From contig JBKCNM010000032.1 of assembly GCA_046297395.1 (NCBI GenBank), forward strand, positions 62,001-126,000: a stretch of DNA of 64,000 bases, read 5' to 3'. This document shows positions 42,325 through 50,740 of this stretch, one piece after another; the first letter of the stretch is position 1; each line of letters begins with the position of its first letter. The DNA is from JBEICQ01 sp046297395 (GTDB lineage Bacteria > Bacteroidota > Bacteroidia > UBA4408). A program made the translations under genes and the position numbers. The notes beneath the pieces were generated by a model. That model worked only from the letters and a program-made list of their open reading frames with translations, searched no databases and had not been told where the DNA came from.

Positions 42325-43188
42325 ATGAAAAACACCCTTCTCATTGCGTTCCTGGTATGCATGGCTTTTGCCTTTCACAGCGCAGCACAAAGCGACATGG
42401 ATTTGCTTGATGACAAAGAAGAATCTTCTCCTGTTCTTGCCACATTCAAAGGCACACGCCTGATTAATTTTCACACCATTGAAGTACCCGGCAAACGCAG
42501 TCTTGACTTCCGAATTGCACACCGATTTGATGAATTAAACAAAGGCATTTACAACATGTGGGGGCTCGACGGCGGTGCAAACATCCGTCTGAGTCTGCAA
42601 TATTCCTGGGACGGCAGACTTGCTTTTGAGATGGGCCGTGCCGGAAAAGAAAAAAATTATGACGCACAGGTGAAATACCGTCTGTTAAGACAAACCACCG
42701 ATCATACCATGCCCTTAAGCCTTACCTTGGTGGGTGGCATGTATTATGATTTTACAAAAAATCCTCTGCTACCTTCCAACAAAGTCTATCGCCTCTCTTA
42801 TGTAACACAGGTAATTGTAGGAAGAAAATTCAATGAGCGATTTTCTTTTCAAGTGGCACCGGTTTGGATTCATTTTAACCTCACTGATAGTATTGGCGAC
42901 AACAATGATGCCTTTACGCTGGCTGCCTGTATGCGTTATAAATTTACAAAACGACTTGCGCTTACAGCGGAATATGGTTACAGGCTGGTGAAAAATTTCA
43001 CTAACGATACTTATTATGATCCATTTGGAATAGGCTTGGATATTGAAACCGGTGGGCATGTATTTCAGGTTCATATTACCAATGCGATGTTTATGCAGGA
43101 ACATTTGTATTTTTCAAGAACATCAACCACCTTCAAAGACTGGGGAATAAGGCTTGGTTTTAATGTCTCCAGATTATTCGCCATTTAA
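42325..43188 (+). CDS. DUF5777 family outer-membrane beta-barrel protein
   Basis: A 287-residue exported protein with signal peptide ending HSAAQ (residue 22). The following segment (ATFKGTRLINFHTIEVPGKRSLDFRIAHRFDEL) and INVRLSLQYS-like blocks match DUF5777 barrels. Amphipathic strands alternate through to the C-terminal LGFNVSRLFAI, an end typical of outer-membrane proteins. It lies 12 bases after the heme-motif lipoprotein, so the two are probably co-expressed. No function has been shown for the family that I know of; a link with extracytoplasmic redox or lipocalin-like proteins is inferred from neighbours in other genomes. Confidence 0.78.
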   Translation: MKNTLLIAFLVCMAFAFHSAAQSDMDLLDDKEESSPVLATFKGTRLINFHTIEVPGKRSLDFRIAHRFDELNKGIYNMWGLDGGANIRLSLQYSWDGRLAFEMGRAGKEKNYDAQVKYRLLRQTTDHTMPLSLTLVGGMYYDFTKNPLLPSNKVYRLSYVTQVIVGRKFNERFSFQVAPVWIHFNLTDSIGDNNDAFTLAACMRYKFTKRLALTAEYGYRLVKNFTNDTYYDPFGIGLDIETGGHVFQVHITNAMFMQEHLYFSRTSTTFKDWGIRLGFNVSRLFAI

Positions 43189-43202
43189 AACAACAATAAG
43201 CT

Positions 43203-44588
43203 ATGTACAGAGAATATATAGACGCCAACAAAGAGCGATTCGTAAATGAATTGTGCGATTTGCTTCGTATTCCATCCGTAAGTGCTGACCCATCATTCAA
43301 AAAAGATGTAATCAGGATGGCCGAAGCAACCCGAGATGCACTCAGTGCTGCGGGGGCTGACGATGCCCGCTTGATGGAAACGGATGGTTTTCCTATTGTG
43401 TTTGCGCAAAAAATAATTGATCCCGGACTACCCACTATTCTTGTATACGGGCACTACGATGTGCAACCGCCCGATCCTCTCAATCTATGGGAGAGTGGCC
43501 CCTTTGAACCTGTCATTAAAAAGACAAGCATACATCCCGATGGGGCGATTTTTGCCCGAGGCAGTTGCGACGACAAGGGACAAGTATTTATGCATGTAAA
43601 GGCACTGGAAGCAATGCTCAAACTCAACAGCCTTCCCTGCAATGTAAAATTCATGATTGAAGGTGAGGAAGAAGTGGGTTCATCAAGCCTGGGTGCATTT
43701 CTTGAGAAACATAAAGCACTTTTAAAAGCAGATGTCATCCTGATATCAGATACATCTATTCTTGCCAATGATCTCCCATCGGTGGATGTTGGCTTAAGGG
43801 GTCTCAGCTATGTGGAAGTAGAAGTAACCGGTCCAAACAAGGACTTACACTCAGGAGTATATGGCGGTGCAGTTGCAAATCCTGTGCAAGTTTTGTGTGA
43901 GATGATTGCATCATTGAAAGACAAGAACAACCACATTGTTATTCCCGGATTCTACGATGATGTATACGAGCTGAGCGCTTCAGAAAGAGCCGAAATGGCT
44001 GAAACACCTTTTGATATTGAGGTGTACAAAAAAGACCTAGATGTGAATGAATTGCGTGGAGAAGAAGGATACAGCACTTTAGAGCGCACCGGCACCAGGC
44101 CCACGCTCGAGGTAAATGGCATGTGGGGAGGATATACTGGCGAAGGCGCAAAAACAGTGCTTCCCTCAAAGGCTTATGCCAAAATATCGATGAGACTTGT
44201 TCCCTATCAGGATCCGGATAAAATCACCAAACTATTCAGTGATTATTTTTCCTCCATAGCACCTCCATCTGTAAAGGTTCAGGTAAAACCTCATCATGGG
44301 GGCCATCCATACATCACCAAAACAGACTCGATAGAGTTTAAGGCAGCGTCGCGTGCCATGGAAAAAACTTTTGGAAAAAAACCTATCCCAACCCGCGGAG
44401 GAGGCAGTATTCCCATTGTTGCGCTGTTTGAGAAAACCCTTGGTTTAAAATCAGTGCTTATGGGATTTGGACTTGATAGCGATGGATTGCATTCACCTAA
44501 CGAGCATTATGGCATCTTTAACTTTTTGAAAGGGGTTGAGACCATTCCTCATTTTTTTCACGAGTATACACAACTGAAAAAACAATAA
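43203..44588 (+). CDS. M20 family dipeptidase
   Basis: A cytoplasmic zinc metallopeptidase of 461 residues, of the M20 dipeptidase/carnosinase-like branch. Zinc ligands and catalytic residues: His and Asp in YGHYDVQPPDP, the bridging Asp in ARGSCDDKGQVFMH, the Glu pair in IEGEEEVGSSSL, an Asp in ISDTSI, and the C-terminal His in LHSPNEHYG. The dimerisation/lid domain fills about 195-360 (GPNKDLHSGVYGGAVANP). It cleaves dipeptides or short peptides. It begins 14 bases after the DUF5777 gene and ends four bases before the symporter, suggesting a peptide/amino-acid use unit. Confidence 0.94.
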   Translation: MYREYIDANKERFVNELCDLLRIPSVSADPSFKKDVIRMAEATRDALSAAGADDARLMETDGFPIVFAQKIIDPGLPTILVYGHYDVQPPDPLNLWESGPFEPVIKKTSIHPDGAIFARGSCDDKGQVFMHVKALEAMLKLNSLPCNVKFMIEGEEEVGSSSLGAFLEKHKALLKADVILISDTSILANDLPSVDVGLRGLSYVEVEVTGPNKDLHSGVYGGAVANPVQVLCEMIASLKDKNNHIVIPGFYDDVYELSASERAEMAETPFDIEVYKKDLDVNELRGEEGYSTLERTGTRPTLEVNGMWGGYTGEGAKTVLPSKAYAKISMRLVPYQDPDKITKLFSDYFSSIAPPSVKVQVKPHHGGHPYITKTDSIEFKAASRAMEKTFGKKPIPTRGGGSIPIVALFEKTLGLKSVLMGFGLDSDGLHSPNEHYGIFNFLKGVETIPHFFHEYTQLKKQ

Positions 44589-44592
44589 GCCT

Positions 44593-45852
44593 ATGATCCT
44601 GCTAAGGATGGCGGCCTATGTGGCAGGCCTTTACTTGCTCATCAGGTTCAAGAAAAAACTCACCTGGTGGATCATGGCAGGAATGGTGCTGGGCATTGAA
44701 ACCGGCATCAGCTTTCCGGACTTCGCTGTGCACTGTAAAATTTTAAGCACCATTTTTTTAAGGCTTATCAAATGTATTGTGGCTCCGCTCCTTTTGGGGA
44801 CTCTTGTTGGTGGAATTGCAGGTCATTCAGACCTCAGGCAATTGGGACGACTTGGTTGGAAATCGCTGCTTTATTTTGAAGGAGTTACTACGCTTGCACT
44901 TTTTATCGGACTGGCTGCCATCAACCTCTCAGGTGCAGGGTATGGACTCTCACTCAGCGGATCAAGTGAATCATTATCGGGTCTGGAGATAAAACAACCG
45001 GGAGGAAAGGATATCATTATTCATGCATTTCCGGAAAATATTGCCAAGTCCATTGCCGAAGGTCAGGTTTTACAGGTTGTGGTTTTCAGCATTCTTTTTG
45101 CCATCGGCTTAGTGATGGTAAAAGCGGAGAAACGCAGACCAATGTTGACATGGCTTGAGAGTTTAAGCGAAACAATGTTTAAGTTCACACATGTGGTGAT
45201 GTACCTGGCGCCATTGGCGGTATTTGGTGCGATTGCAGCTACCATTGCAGGCATGGGCCCGGGGGTTTTGGTTAACCTTTTCAAACTCCTGCTCACACTC
45301 TATGCCGCGCTGTTGTTTTTTGTGCTTGCGGTTTTATTTCCGATTGCATTGGTTTGTCGCATTCCCATTAAAAAATTCATCAGGGCGGTAAGTGAACCGG
45401 TTTCATTGGCTTTCGCAACAGCAAGTTCTGAAGCAGCGCTGCCGGATGCCATGGAGAAGAGGGAGGCATTTGGTGTGCCCGGAAAACTTGTGTCTTTCGT
45501 GATGCCTACCGGCTATAGTTTCAACCTTGATGGAACAACTTTGTATCTCTCGCTGGCATCAGTATTTGTTGCCCAGGCCGCGGGCATCGAATTGTCCTTG
45601 GGTACCCAGCTTGCCATGGTGTTTACCTTGATGCTTACAAGCAAAGGTGTTGCCGGTGTTCCGCGTGCATCACTCGTGATATTGCTGGGTACACTTTCTA
45701 CATTCAATTTGCCACCGGAACCCGTATTTGCCATTCTTGGCATTGATGCGTTGATGGACATGGTGCGCACAGGGGTAAATGTGCTGGGCAATTGCTTGGC
45801 CTCCGCAGTTATTGCGCGTTGGGAGGGAGAGTTGGAAACAGAAGCGGCTTAA
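44593..45852 (+). CDS. Dicarboxylate/amino acid:cation symporter (DAACS family)
   Basis: A 419-residue inner-membrane secondary transporter coupled to Na+ or H+ that takes up glutamate, aspartate or dicarboxylates. Eight or more membrane helices; family motifs are LRLIKCIVAPLLLGTLVGGI in TM3, the serine-rich hairpin ATASSEAALPDAM, the helix-7 motif FNLDGTTLYLSL and the second hairpin SKGVAGVPRASLVI. The last helix includes DALMDMVRTGVNVLGN, which holds the substrate- and cation-binding Asp/Arg. It starts four bases after the M20 dipeptidase gene, so the amino acids released may be linked to this transport, although the direction of that link is a guess. Confidence 0.94.
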   Translation: MILLRMAAYVAGLYLLIRFKKKLTWWIMAGMVLGIETGISFPDFAVHCKILSTIFLRLIKCIVAPLLLGTLVGGIAGHSDLRQLGRLGWKSLLYFEGVTTLALFIGLAAINLSGAGYGLSLSGSSESLSGLEIKQPGGKDIIIHAFPENIAKSIAEGQVLQVVVFSILFAIGLVMVKAEKRRPMLTWLESLSETMFKFTHVVMYLAPLAVFGAIAATIAGMGPGVLVNLFKLLLTLYAALLFFVLAVLFPIALVCRIPIKKFIRAVSEPVSLAFATASSEAALPDAMEKREAFGVPGKLVSFVMPTGYSFNLDGTTLYLSLASVFVAQAAGIELSLGTQLAMVFTLMLTSKGVAGVPRASLVILLGTLSTFNLPPEPVFAILGIDALMDMVRTGVNVLGNCLASAVIARWEGELETEAA

Positions 45853-45864
45853 AAGAGCGGCCGA

Positions 45865-48246
45865 TTATTTTCTAATGAAATAAAAAGTACCGTTTTCGTC
45901 TTTTAATCCCTGAATATTTCCAAGTTTAGGCTTAGCCGCCTGACTTGATTTGGCTAATTGTGAAACCTTTTCAGAAACCTTATCAATGGAGATGCATTTG
46001 TCATTCACCCCATTGAGCACATTCACAAATGATTTTGCAAAGGCTGATTTGTCATCATTCAGATCGAGGTTGGTTGATGAGAATACCTGGGCCGAACGAA
46101 GACGGGTGGTTTCCCAGTTTCCACATTCACGGGGCTTGCCAATATCTCGCATGGCCAGGTAAAATGCAGGACCTGTTTCACAGGCATCTGAAACCACCAG
46201 GGTATGCTTTACTTTCTGGTAACTGGCAAGATAACCCCTCAGGTTATTCAGGCTAAAGAAGGTAAAATCATCTTTTTTATTGGCATCAACAGGCAACCAG
46301 TAACCGGTTTCGTTCAGGAATTTACCATGACCGGCAAACCAAATTAAGATTGAATTCACATTGTTTTTGTTTACCATTTCCCGGAGTTCAGAGGCAAAGA
46401 ATCGTTCCATTTCATTTTTAGAAAGATCCTTTTTAACGATGATTTGATTGATGTTGTAACCGCTGAGAGCAGCTTTCATTGCATTAACATCATTGCTGGA
46501 GGCCTGCAATGCAGGCAAATTCTGATAATTGGAGTTATCAATAAACACTGCCCATGTCTTACCCATGGGGGAAGCTGATGAATCACTCATCTGGCTGCGG
46601 TTTAGCTTAAAGGCAACCGCACCTATGTTATTAAAAATATCGGTTGCTTTTATTCGTACTGAATCTATTCCTACGATGTCAAGCGTGTGATTACATGAGA
46701 CCGGACGGGCAGTAGCATCGAATGAAACAGACTGTCCGTTTATTTCAATTCTGGAAATCTCACTGGCATCCTGGATGGTAAGGCTCAGATTAAGAGCGTA
46801 TCCAATGGTATCGTTCAGCATAATATCCTTGCCGTTGTTGGCCGGACTCAAAAGGGTGATTTGAGGAGGATTTGACTCTGAGCGAAGCATGCTGATTTTT
46901 TTTGTTGAGAGGTTGCCATAAACATCAGAGGCAAGGATATCAAAACTTCCTTGCGGGGCAGGAGCTAATCTGATAGAAAAGCCCGGATTGATGGCTGTTG
47001 TATCAATGGAAACAGAAATCCCGTTCACAATAAGTTTTTGAATTGGATTTCTGTCCGTAACAATGCCTTTCAGAATGAGTGCAGAAGAATCTCTGTCAAG
47101 GTATATAGTTCCGGGATTGTTTTTGGAGGCGGAAGCAAGCTGAACTTCAGGAGGATTTTTCTCGCGGTTCTTCTCAAAAATCTTTTTGCGAATCACAGAT
47201 TCCAGTTTGTTGACAGATTCATTGGTGGAGCGTATCTTTTTAATCTGAATAAGCGCTTCCTCTGATTTACCGAGGGCGTCAAGGCACCTTGCCCTTCCGA
47301 GCATGGCTTCCTGGTTGTCGGGATCAAAAACCAAGCTTCTCTGAAAATCTCCTATGGCTGGATCGGTTTGTCCGATTTTATAAAAATGATTTCCTCTGTA
47401 AACATAATATTGTGGGTTTCTCTCGTCCATGGTGATTGCCTTGTTCAGGTTTTCAATGGCAAGTGCATTGTTGCCTGTAGAAGAGAGTGCAGCGCCTTTC
47501 ATGGCATAAAACAAGGACTCGTCTTTGTAAATATTCATGGCAGCCTCACTGGCAGCCAGGAGTTCGGTAAACATTCCGTATTTGTTGAGTGTCCTAACCT
47601 GAAACTGAAAATAATTCAGATAGGATTTTTTATCTGCCTTGTTGATGAATTCTTTTGATGAAGTAAGCAGGGAAACGGCTTTGCTCGCAAAGGTGCCTGC
47701 CATCATTCCGTTACCGGAACTGTCAGCAATGGTGGCCTTCAGTAGATAGGCTTCCGGCATGTCATCATCCAGATCGATAGCCTTTTCTCCAGCTTGCATT
47801 GCCAAATCATATTGCTTTAAACAGAGACGGGCGTTCCCAAGCAGCAAATAAGCATCCTTGTATTTTTTCTTCTGTTCAATGGCCTTCTGGGCAGATTCGG
47901 TTGCCTCTTTACACATTCCGCCGAACAGCTGGGCAGTTCCCAAAAAATAATACAACTCCTCATCATTCGGACTATCTGCGATAGCTTTGTTGAAATCTGA
48001 GATGGCCTCTTTGTACCTTTTTAGTGCAATGAATACCCTTCCCCTTGACCTGTATGCATCCGTGTAAGTACTTTTTACTGCAATTGCTTTGTTGAAATAA
48101 TCCAGAGCCTCGTTCCACTGAGCTTGTGTTGCTGCTGCAACCCCGTCTTCATAAAACCGTTTTGCGTTTTGCGCAAAGCCGTTTTTATTACAAAAAAAAA
48201 TGAGGGCAAAAAACAAAAGGGAAAAATTCACTGTAAACTTATTCAT
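45865..48246 (-). CDS. TPR and caspase-domain (C14) protein, exported
   Basis: A 793-residue protein with three parts. A signal peptide ends near NGFAQ (MNKFTVNFSLLFFALI start, 48246, is chosen; the frame extends to 48297). Residues 30-335 hold about eight TPR units (YFNKAIAVKSTYTDAYRSRG, AISDFNKAIADSPNDEELYY). Residues 350-545 look like Ig-type sandwich domains (IVTDRNPIQKLIVNGISVSI). The C-terminal 240 residues are a C14 caspase-like peptidase: KTWAVFIDNSNYQNLPALQA, catalytic His in ILIWFAGHG (about 640) and Cys in VVSDACETG (about 689), with a following SSTNLDLNDDKSAFAKSF. The dyad is intact. Substrate and trigger unknown. Divergent from a membrane-protein gene across 115 bases. Confidence 0.88.
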   Translation of the reverse strand: MNKFTVNFSLLFFALIFFCNKNGFAQNAKRFYEDGVAAATQAQWNEALDYFNKAIAVKSTYTDAYRSRGRVFIALKRYKEAISDFNKAIADSPNDEELYYFLGTAQLFGGMCKEATESAQKAIEQKKKYKDAYLLLGNARLCLKQYDLAMQAGEKAIDLDDDMPEAYLLKATIADSSGNGMMAGTFASKAVSLLTSSKEFINKADKKSYLNYFQFQVRTLNKYGMFTELLAASEAAMNIYKDESLFYAMKGAALSSTGNNALAIENLNKAITMDERNPQYYVYRGNHFYKIGQTDPAIGDFQRSLVFDPDNQEAMLGRARCLDALGKSEEALIQIKKIRSTNESVNKLESVIRKKIFEKNREKNPPEVQLASASKNNPGTIYLDRDSSALILKGIVTDRNPIQKLIVNGISVSIDTTAINPGFSIRLAPAPQGSFDILASDVYGNLSTKKISMLRSESNPPQITLLSPANNGKDIMLNDTIGYALNLSLTIQDASEISRIEINGQSVSFDATARPVSCNHTLDIVGIDSVRIKATDIFNNIGAVAFKLNRSQMSDSSASPMGKTWAVFIDNSNYQNLPALQASSNDVNAMKAALSGYNINQIIVKKDLSKNEMERFFASELREMVNKNNVNSILIWFAGHGKFLNETGYWLPVDANKKDDFTFFSLNNLRGYLASYQKVKHTLVVSDACETGPAFYLAMRDIGKPRECGNWETTRLRSAQVFSSTNLDLNDDKSAFAKSFVNVLNGVNDKCISIDKVSEKVSQLAKSSQAAKPKLGNIQGLKDENGTFYFIRK

Positions 48247-48344
48247 GGTTTTTATTTTGTTGTGTTTAACTGCCGGTTCGTTGTAAATGTTACTCATTTG
48301 GTCAAAAAAAAATGTGTTTTCGTCTATGATTTGAGTTAATTGCT

Positions 48345-48352
48345 TAAGTTTG
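48345..48352 (+). promoter_or_regulatory. Putative -7 element (TAAGTTTG)
   Basis: Exact TAnnTTTG, nine bases before ATG 48362, in the 115-base region between the caspase gene and its divergent neighbour. I found no comparable box for the caspase gene. Confidence 0.5.
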
Positions 48353-48361
48353 AACTATTCT

Positions 48362-49018
48362 ATGACAAATGTATTAAAAACATGCTGGAAAGTTCCCAAG
48401 GTTCTGTTCTTTTTTTATCTCCTTCAGGGAACATTTTTACACGCTCAGGAAAAAGTTTTGTTTTTGAATGGCTCTGAAGGAGTATACAGTATACTTGACT
48501 CAACAGGAACAAAAATAAAAGCAGAATATAAAGCGGGTGAAAAGACCAAGAAGACAGAGCTTGAGAAAGATGATATTTTTTCGATTACATACAATGGTAA
48601 CAATGAAGTAATCATATACAAGCAGGATTCTCTTTCACAAGACAATTATTTAGATGTTAATGATATGCGTGCATATATTGCCGGAGAGCAGGACGCATTG
48701 AAACACTTTCGTTCACCTTTTTCAACCATCAGTAGTGCAGGCATCGGACTTGCAAGCGGTTTCTATGCACCAACGCTTCTTTCACCGGTAGCACCCGCAT
48801 TGTGGGTAGGATTTATGGGTTCAAGATGGATTAAAATCAAACGCAGGCATGTTTCGGATAGCAAATACATCAGAGAAGATATGTATGTGGTTGGATATGG
48901 CAGAACGGCCAGAAGTTTGCGTGTTCAAAATGCACTTAAAGCAGCTGCTATTGGGCTAGCCACCGGGCTCATCGGAAACTTTTTAATTTACGGAAACAAC
49001 AAACTCATCAAGCGCTGA
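48362..49018 (+). CDS. Uncharacterised exported/membrane protein
   Basis: A 218-residue protein I cannot assign. N-terminal signal-like helix ends THLHAQ-like (LLQGTFLHAQ). The mature part begins with a beta-rich segment containing GSEGVYSILDSTGTKIKAEY and KKTELEKDDIFSITYNGNNEVIIY, as in other Bacteroidota proteins of unknown role. Then YIAGEQDALKHFRSP is followed by a hydrophobic glycine-rich stretch (SSAGIGLASGFYAPTLLSPVAPALWVGFMG) and, near the end, a second one (ALKAAAIGLATGLIGNFLIYG). The two stretches may insert in a membrane. It is divergent from the caspase gene, and ends 9 bases before the converging ABC ATPase gene. Confidence 0.68.
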   Translation: MTNVLKTCWKVPKVLFFFYLLQGTFLHAQEKVLFLNGSEGVYSILDSTGTKIKAEYKAGEKTKKTELEKDDIFSITYNGNNEVIIYKQDSLSQDNYLDVNDMRAYIAGEQDALKHFRSPFSTISSAGIGLASGFYAPTLLSPVAPALWVGFMGSRWIKIKRRHVSDSKYIREDMYVVGYGRTARSLRVQNALKAAAIGLATGLIGNFLIYGNNKLIKR

Positions 49019-49027
49019 AGCAGGAAA

Positions 49028-50698
49028 TTACCTGATTTCAGGGATGGCCGACAGCAGGAGTTTTGTGTAAGCAGATTGGGGTGAAGAAAACACTGATGTT
49101 GTCTCTCCCTGCTCTTCAACAATTCCTTTTCTCAACACCAATATGTCATCAGATAAAAACTCTGCAATGTGCAAGTCATGGGTAACAAAAATCATTGCAA
49201 AACCAAAGGCGGTTTGTAAATCCTTTAACAGGTTGAGGACCTGAGATTGCACAGATACATCCAATGCAGCCACCGACTCATCACAAATGAGCAACCGCGG
49301 ACGACATGCCAATGCGCGGGCAATAACAATTCTTTGTCTTTGTCCACCACTGAACTGATGCGGGTATTTATAGAATGCTTGTTCACCCAAACCTACCCAT
49401 CCAAGCAATTCCAGTGACCTTGTTTGTGCTTCTTTTGAAGACATGCGGGCTTGGTTTGCCTTAGCTGCCTCAGAAATGGCACTTCCTACAGTGAGAGAGG
49501 GATTGAGAGCCGCATACGGATCCTGAAAAACCATTTGTACAAGAGGATTGGGAGGAGACCCGGGATGCACAGTCTCACCCAGAAATTTGTATGTACCATG
49601 AAAAGGAAGCCAATTTACAAGAGCTTTGATTAGTGTTGTTTTTCCACTGCCGCTTTCACCAACCACCGCCAATGTCTCTCCGGGTCTCAAGGAAAAACCA
49701 ACATCAGACACTGTATAGGCTGAGTTACCGCTTTTAATTTTCCCCTGACCGGAATAATAAACAGAAAAATTCTCAACAGTAATTATCGGCTGAAGAGAGA
49801 ATTCATCAGATTTGACAGCAACTGAGGGGAAAGGCGAAAGGTTGTCCTCAGGTAAAAAATCACTGATCACCGGCAAGCGCATGCCCCTGAATGCGGCAGA
49901 TGGCCTACATTGCAGCAAGGCCTTGGTATAAGGATGAGCAGGCTGATGGCAAATCTGATAGGTAGTTCCCTCTTCCACACAAACACCTTTTCTCATTACC
50001 AGAATCCTGCTGCAATATCCTGAAACCAGTGCAAGGTCATGACTGATGAGAATAAGTCCCGTACCAAATCGATTGCAGAGTTCTTTGAGAAGATCCATAA
50101 CAATTTTTTGTACGGTAACATCCAGCGCCGTGCTGGGCTCATCGGCTATAATCAAGGCAGGAGAACAACACATGGCCATGGCAATCATGACCCTTTGTTT
50201 TTGTCCTCCGCTGAGCTCGAAAGGATACCTGTGAAATATTTCGGACGGATTGGGAAGCTTCACTTCTTCGAACCATTGCAGGGTGGCTTCCATCGCCTCA
50301 TGCTTATTTTTGTAACGATGCAGCAGAAGCATTTCCAACAACTGCTCCCCTACTTTCATGACCGGATTTAAACTGGTCATGGGTTCCTGAAAAATCATGG
50401 ATATCATGCGTCCGCGAACACGGGTATAATCTTTCTCATGCAGCCGGCTCAGGTGAATTGACTCCGAAGGAGTATGCAACCAGCTATTGCCCTGCATCCG
50501 GGCATTGGCGGGAAGCAGGCCCATGAGGCTTAGCATGGCAATTGTTTTGCCGCTTCCGCTCTCACCTACAAGCCCAACAATTTCGCCTGGTCGGCAGTTA
50601 AATGAAAAATTTGTTAGCACCCGGTGCATGTTGCCGGCACCGGAAAAACCGATGTTTAAATCATTTACCTGAAGCAGTATATCACCTTGTTGCACCAT
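49028..50698 (-). CDS. Double ABC ATPase of peptide/nickel (Dpp/Opp/YejF) type
   Basis: A 556-residue protein with two ABC ATPase halves in tandem, equal to DppD and DppF fused. First half: Walker A GESGSGKTIAM, signature LSGGQKQRV, Walker B LIIADEPSTALDVT. Second half: Walker A GESGSGKTTLI, signature FSGGQRQRIV, Walker B LLICDESVAALDVS. Each half also has the Opp-family region after Walker B (QKIVMDLLKELCNRFG and QSQVLNLLKDLQTAFG) and a switch His. It powers uptake of oligopeptides by permeases and a binding protein encoded elsewhere; none is beside it. Start is at 50698 (MVQQGDILLQVND). A box, TATGTTTG, ends one base before that ATG. Confidence 0.93.
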   Translation of the reverse strand: MVQQGDILLQVNDLNIGFSGAGNMHRVLTNFSFNCRPGEIVGLVGESGSGKTIAMLSLMGLLPANARMQGNSWLHTPSESIHLSRLHEKDYTRVRGRMISMIFQEPMTSLNPVMKVGEQLLEMLLLHRYKNKHEAMEATLQWFEEVKLPNPSEIFHRYPFELSGGQKQRVMIAMAMCCSPALIIADEPSTALDVTVQKIVMDLLKELCNRFGTGLILISHDLALVSGYCSRILVMRKGVCVEEGTTYQICHQPAHPYTKALLQCRPSAAFRGMRLPVISDFLPEDNLSPFPSVAVKSDEFSLQPIITVENFSVYYSGQGKIKSGNSAYTVSDVGFSLRPGETLAVVGESGSGKTTLIKALVNWLPFHGTYKFLGETVHPGSPPNPLVQMVFQDPYAALNPSLTVGSAISEAAKANQARMSSKEAQTRSLELLGWVGLGEQAFYKYPHQFSGGQRQRIVIARALACRPRLLICDESVAALDVSVQSQVLNLLKDLQTAFGFAMIFVTHDLHIAEFLSDDILVLRKGIVEEQGETTSVFSSPQSAYTKLLLSAIPEIR

Positions 50699-50699
50699 G

Positions 50700-50707
50700 C
50701 AAACATA
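50700..50707 (-). promoter_or_regulatory. Putative -7 element (TATGTTTG) abutting the ABC ATPase start
   Basis: Exact TAnnTTTG on the minus strand, separated from the ATG by one C. If it is the true -7 element, the transcript would begin within or at the start codon (leaderless). Confidence 0.45.
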
Positions 50708-50740
50708 AATGGTTTTTATATACATTTATCCCGTTAGCAT

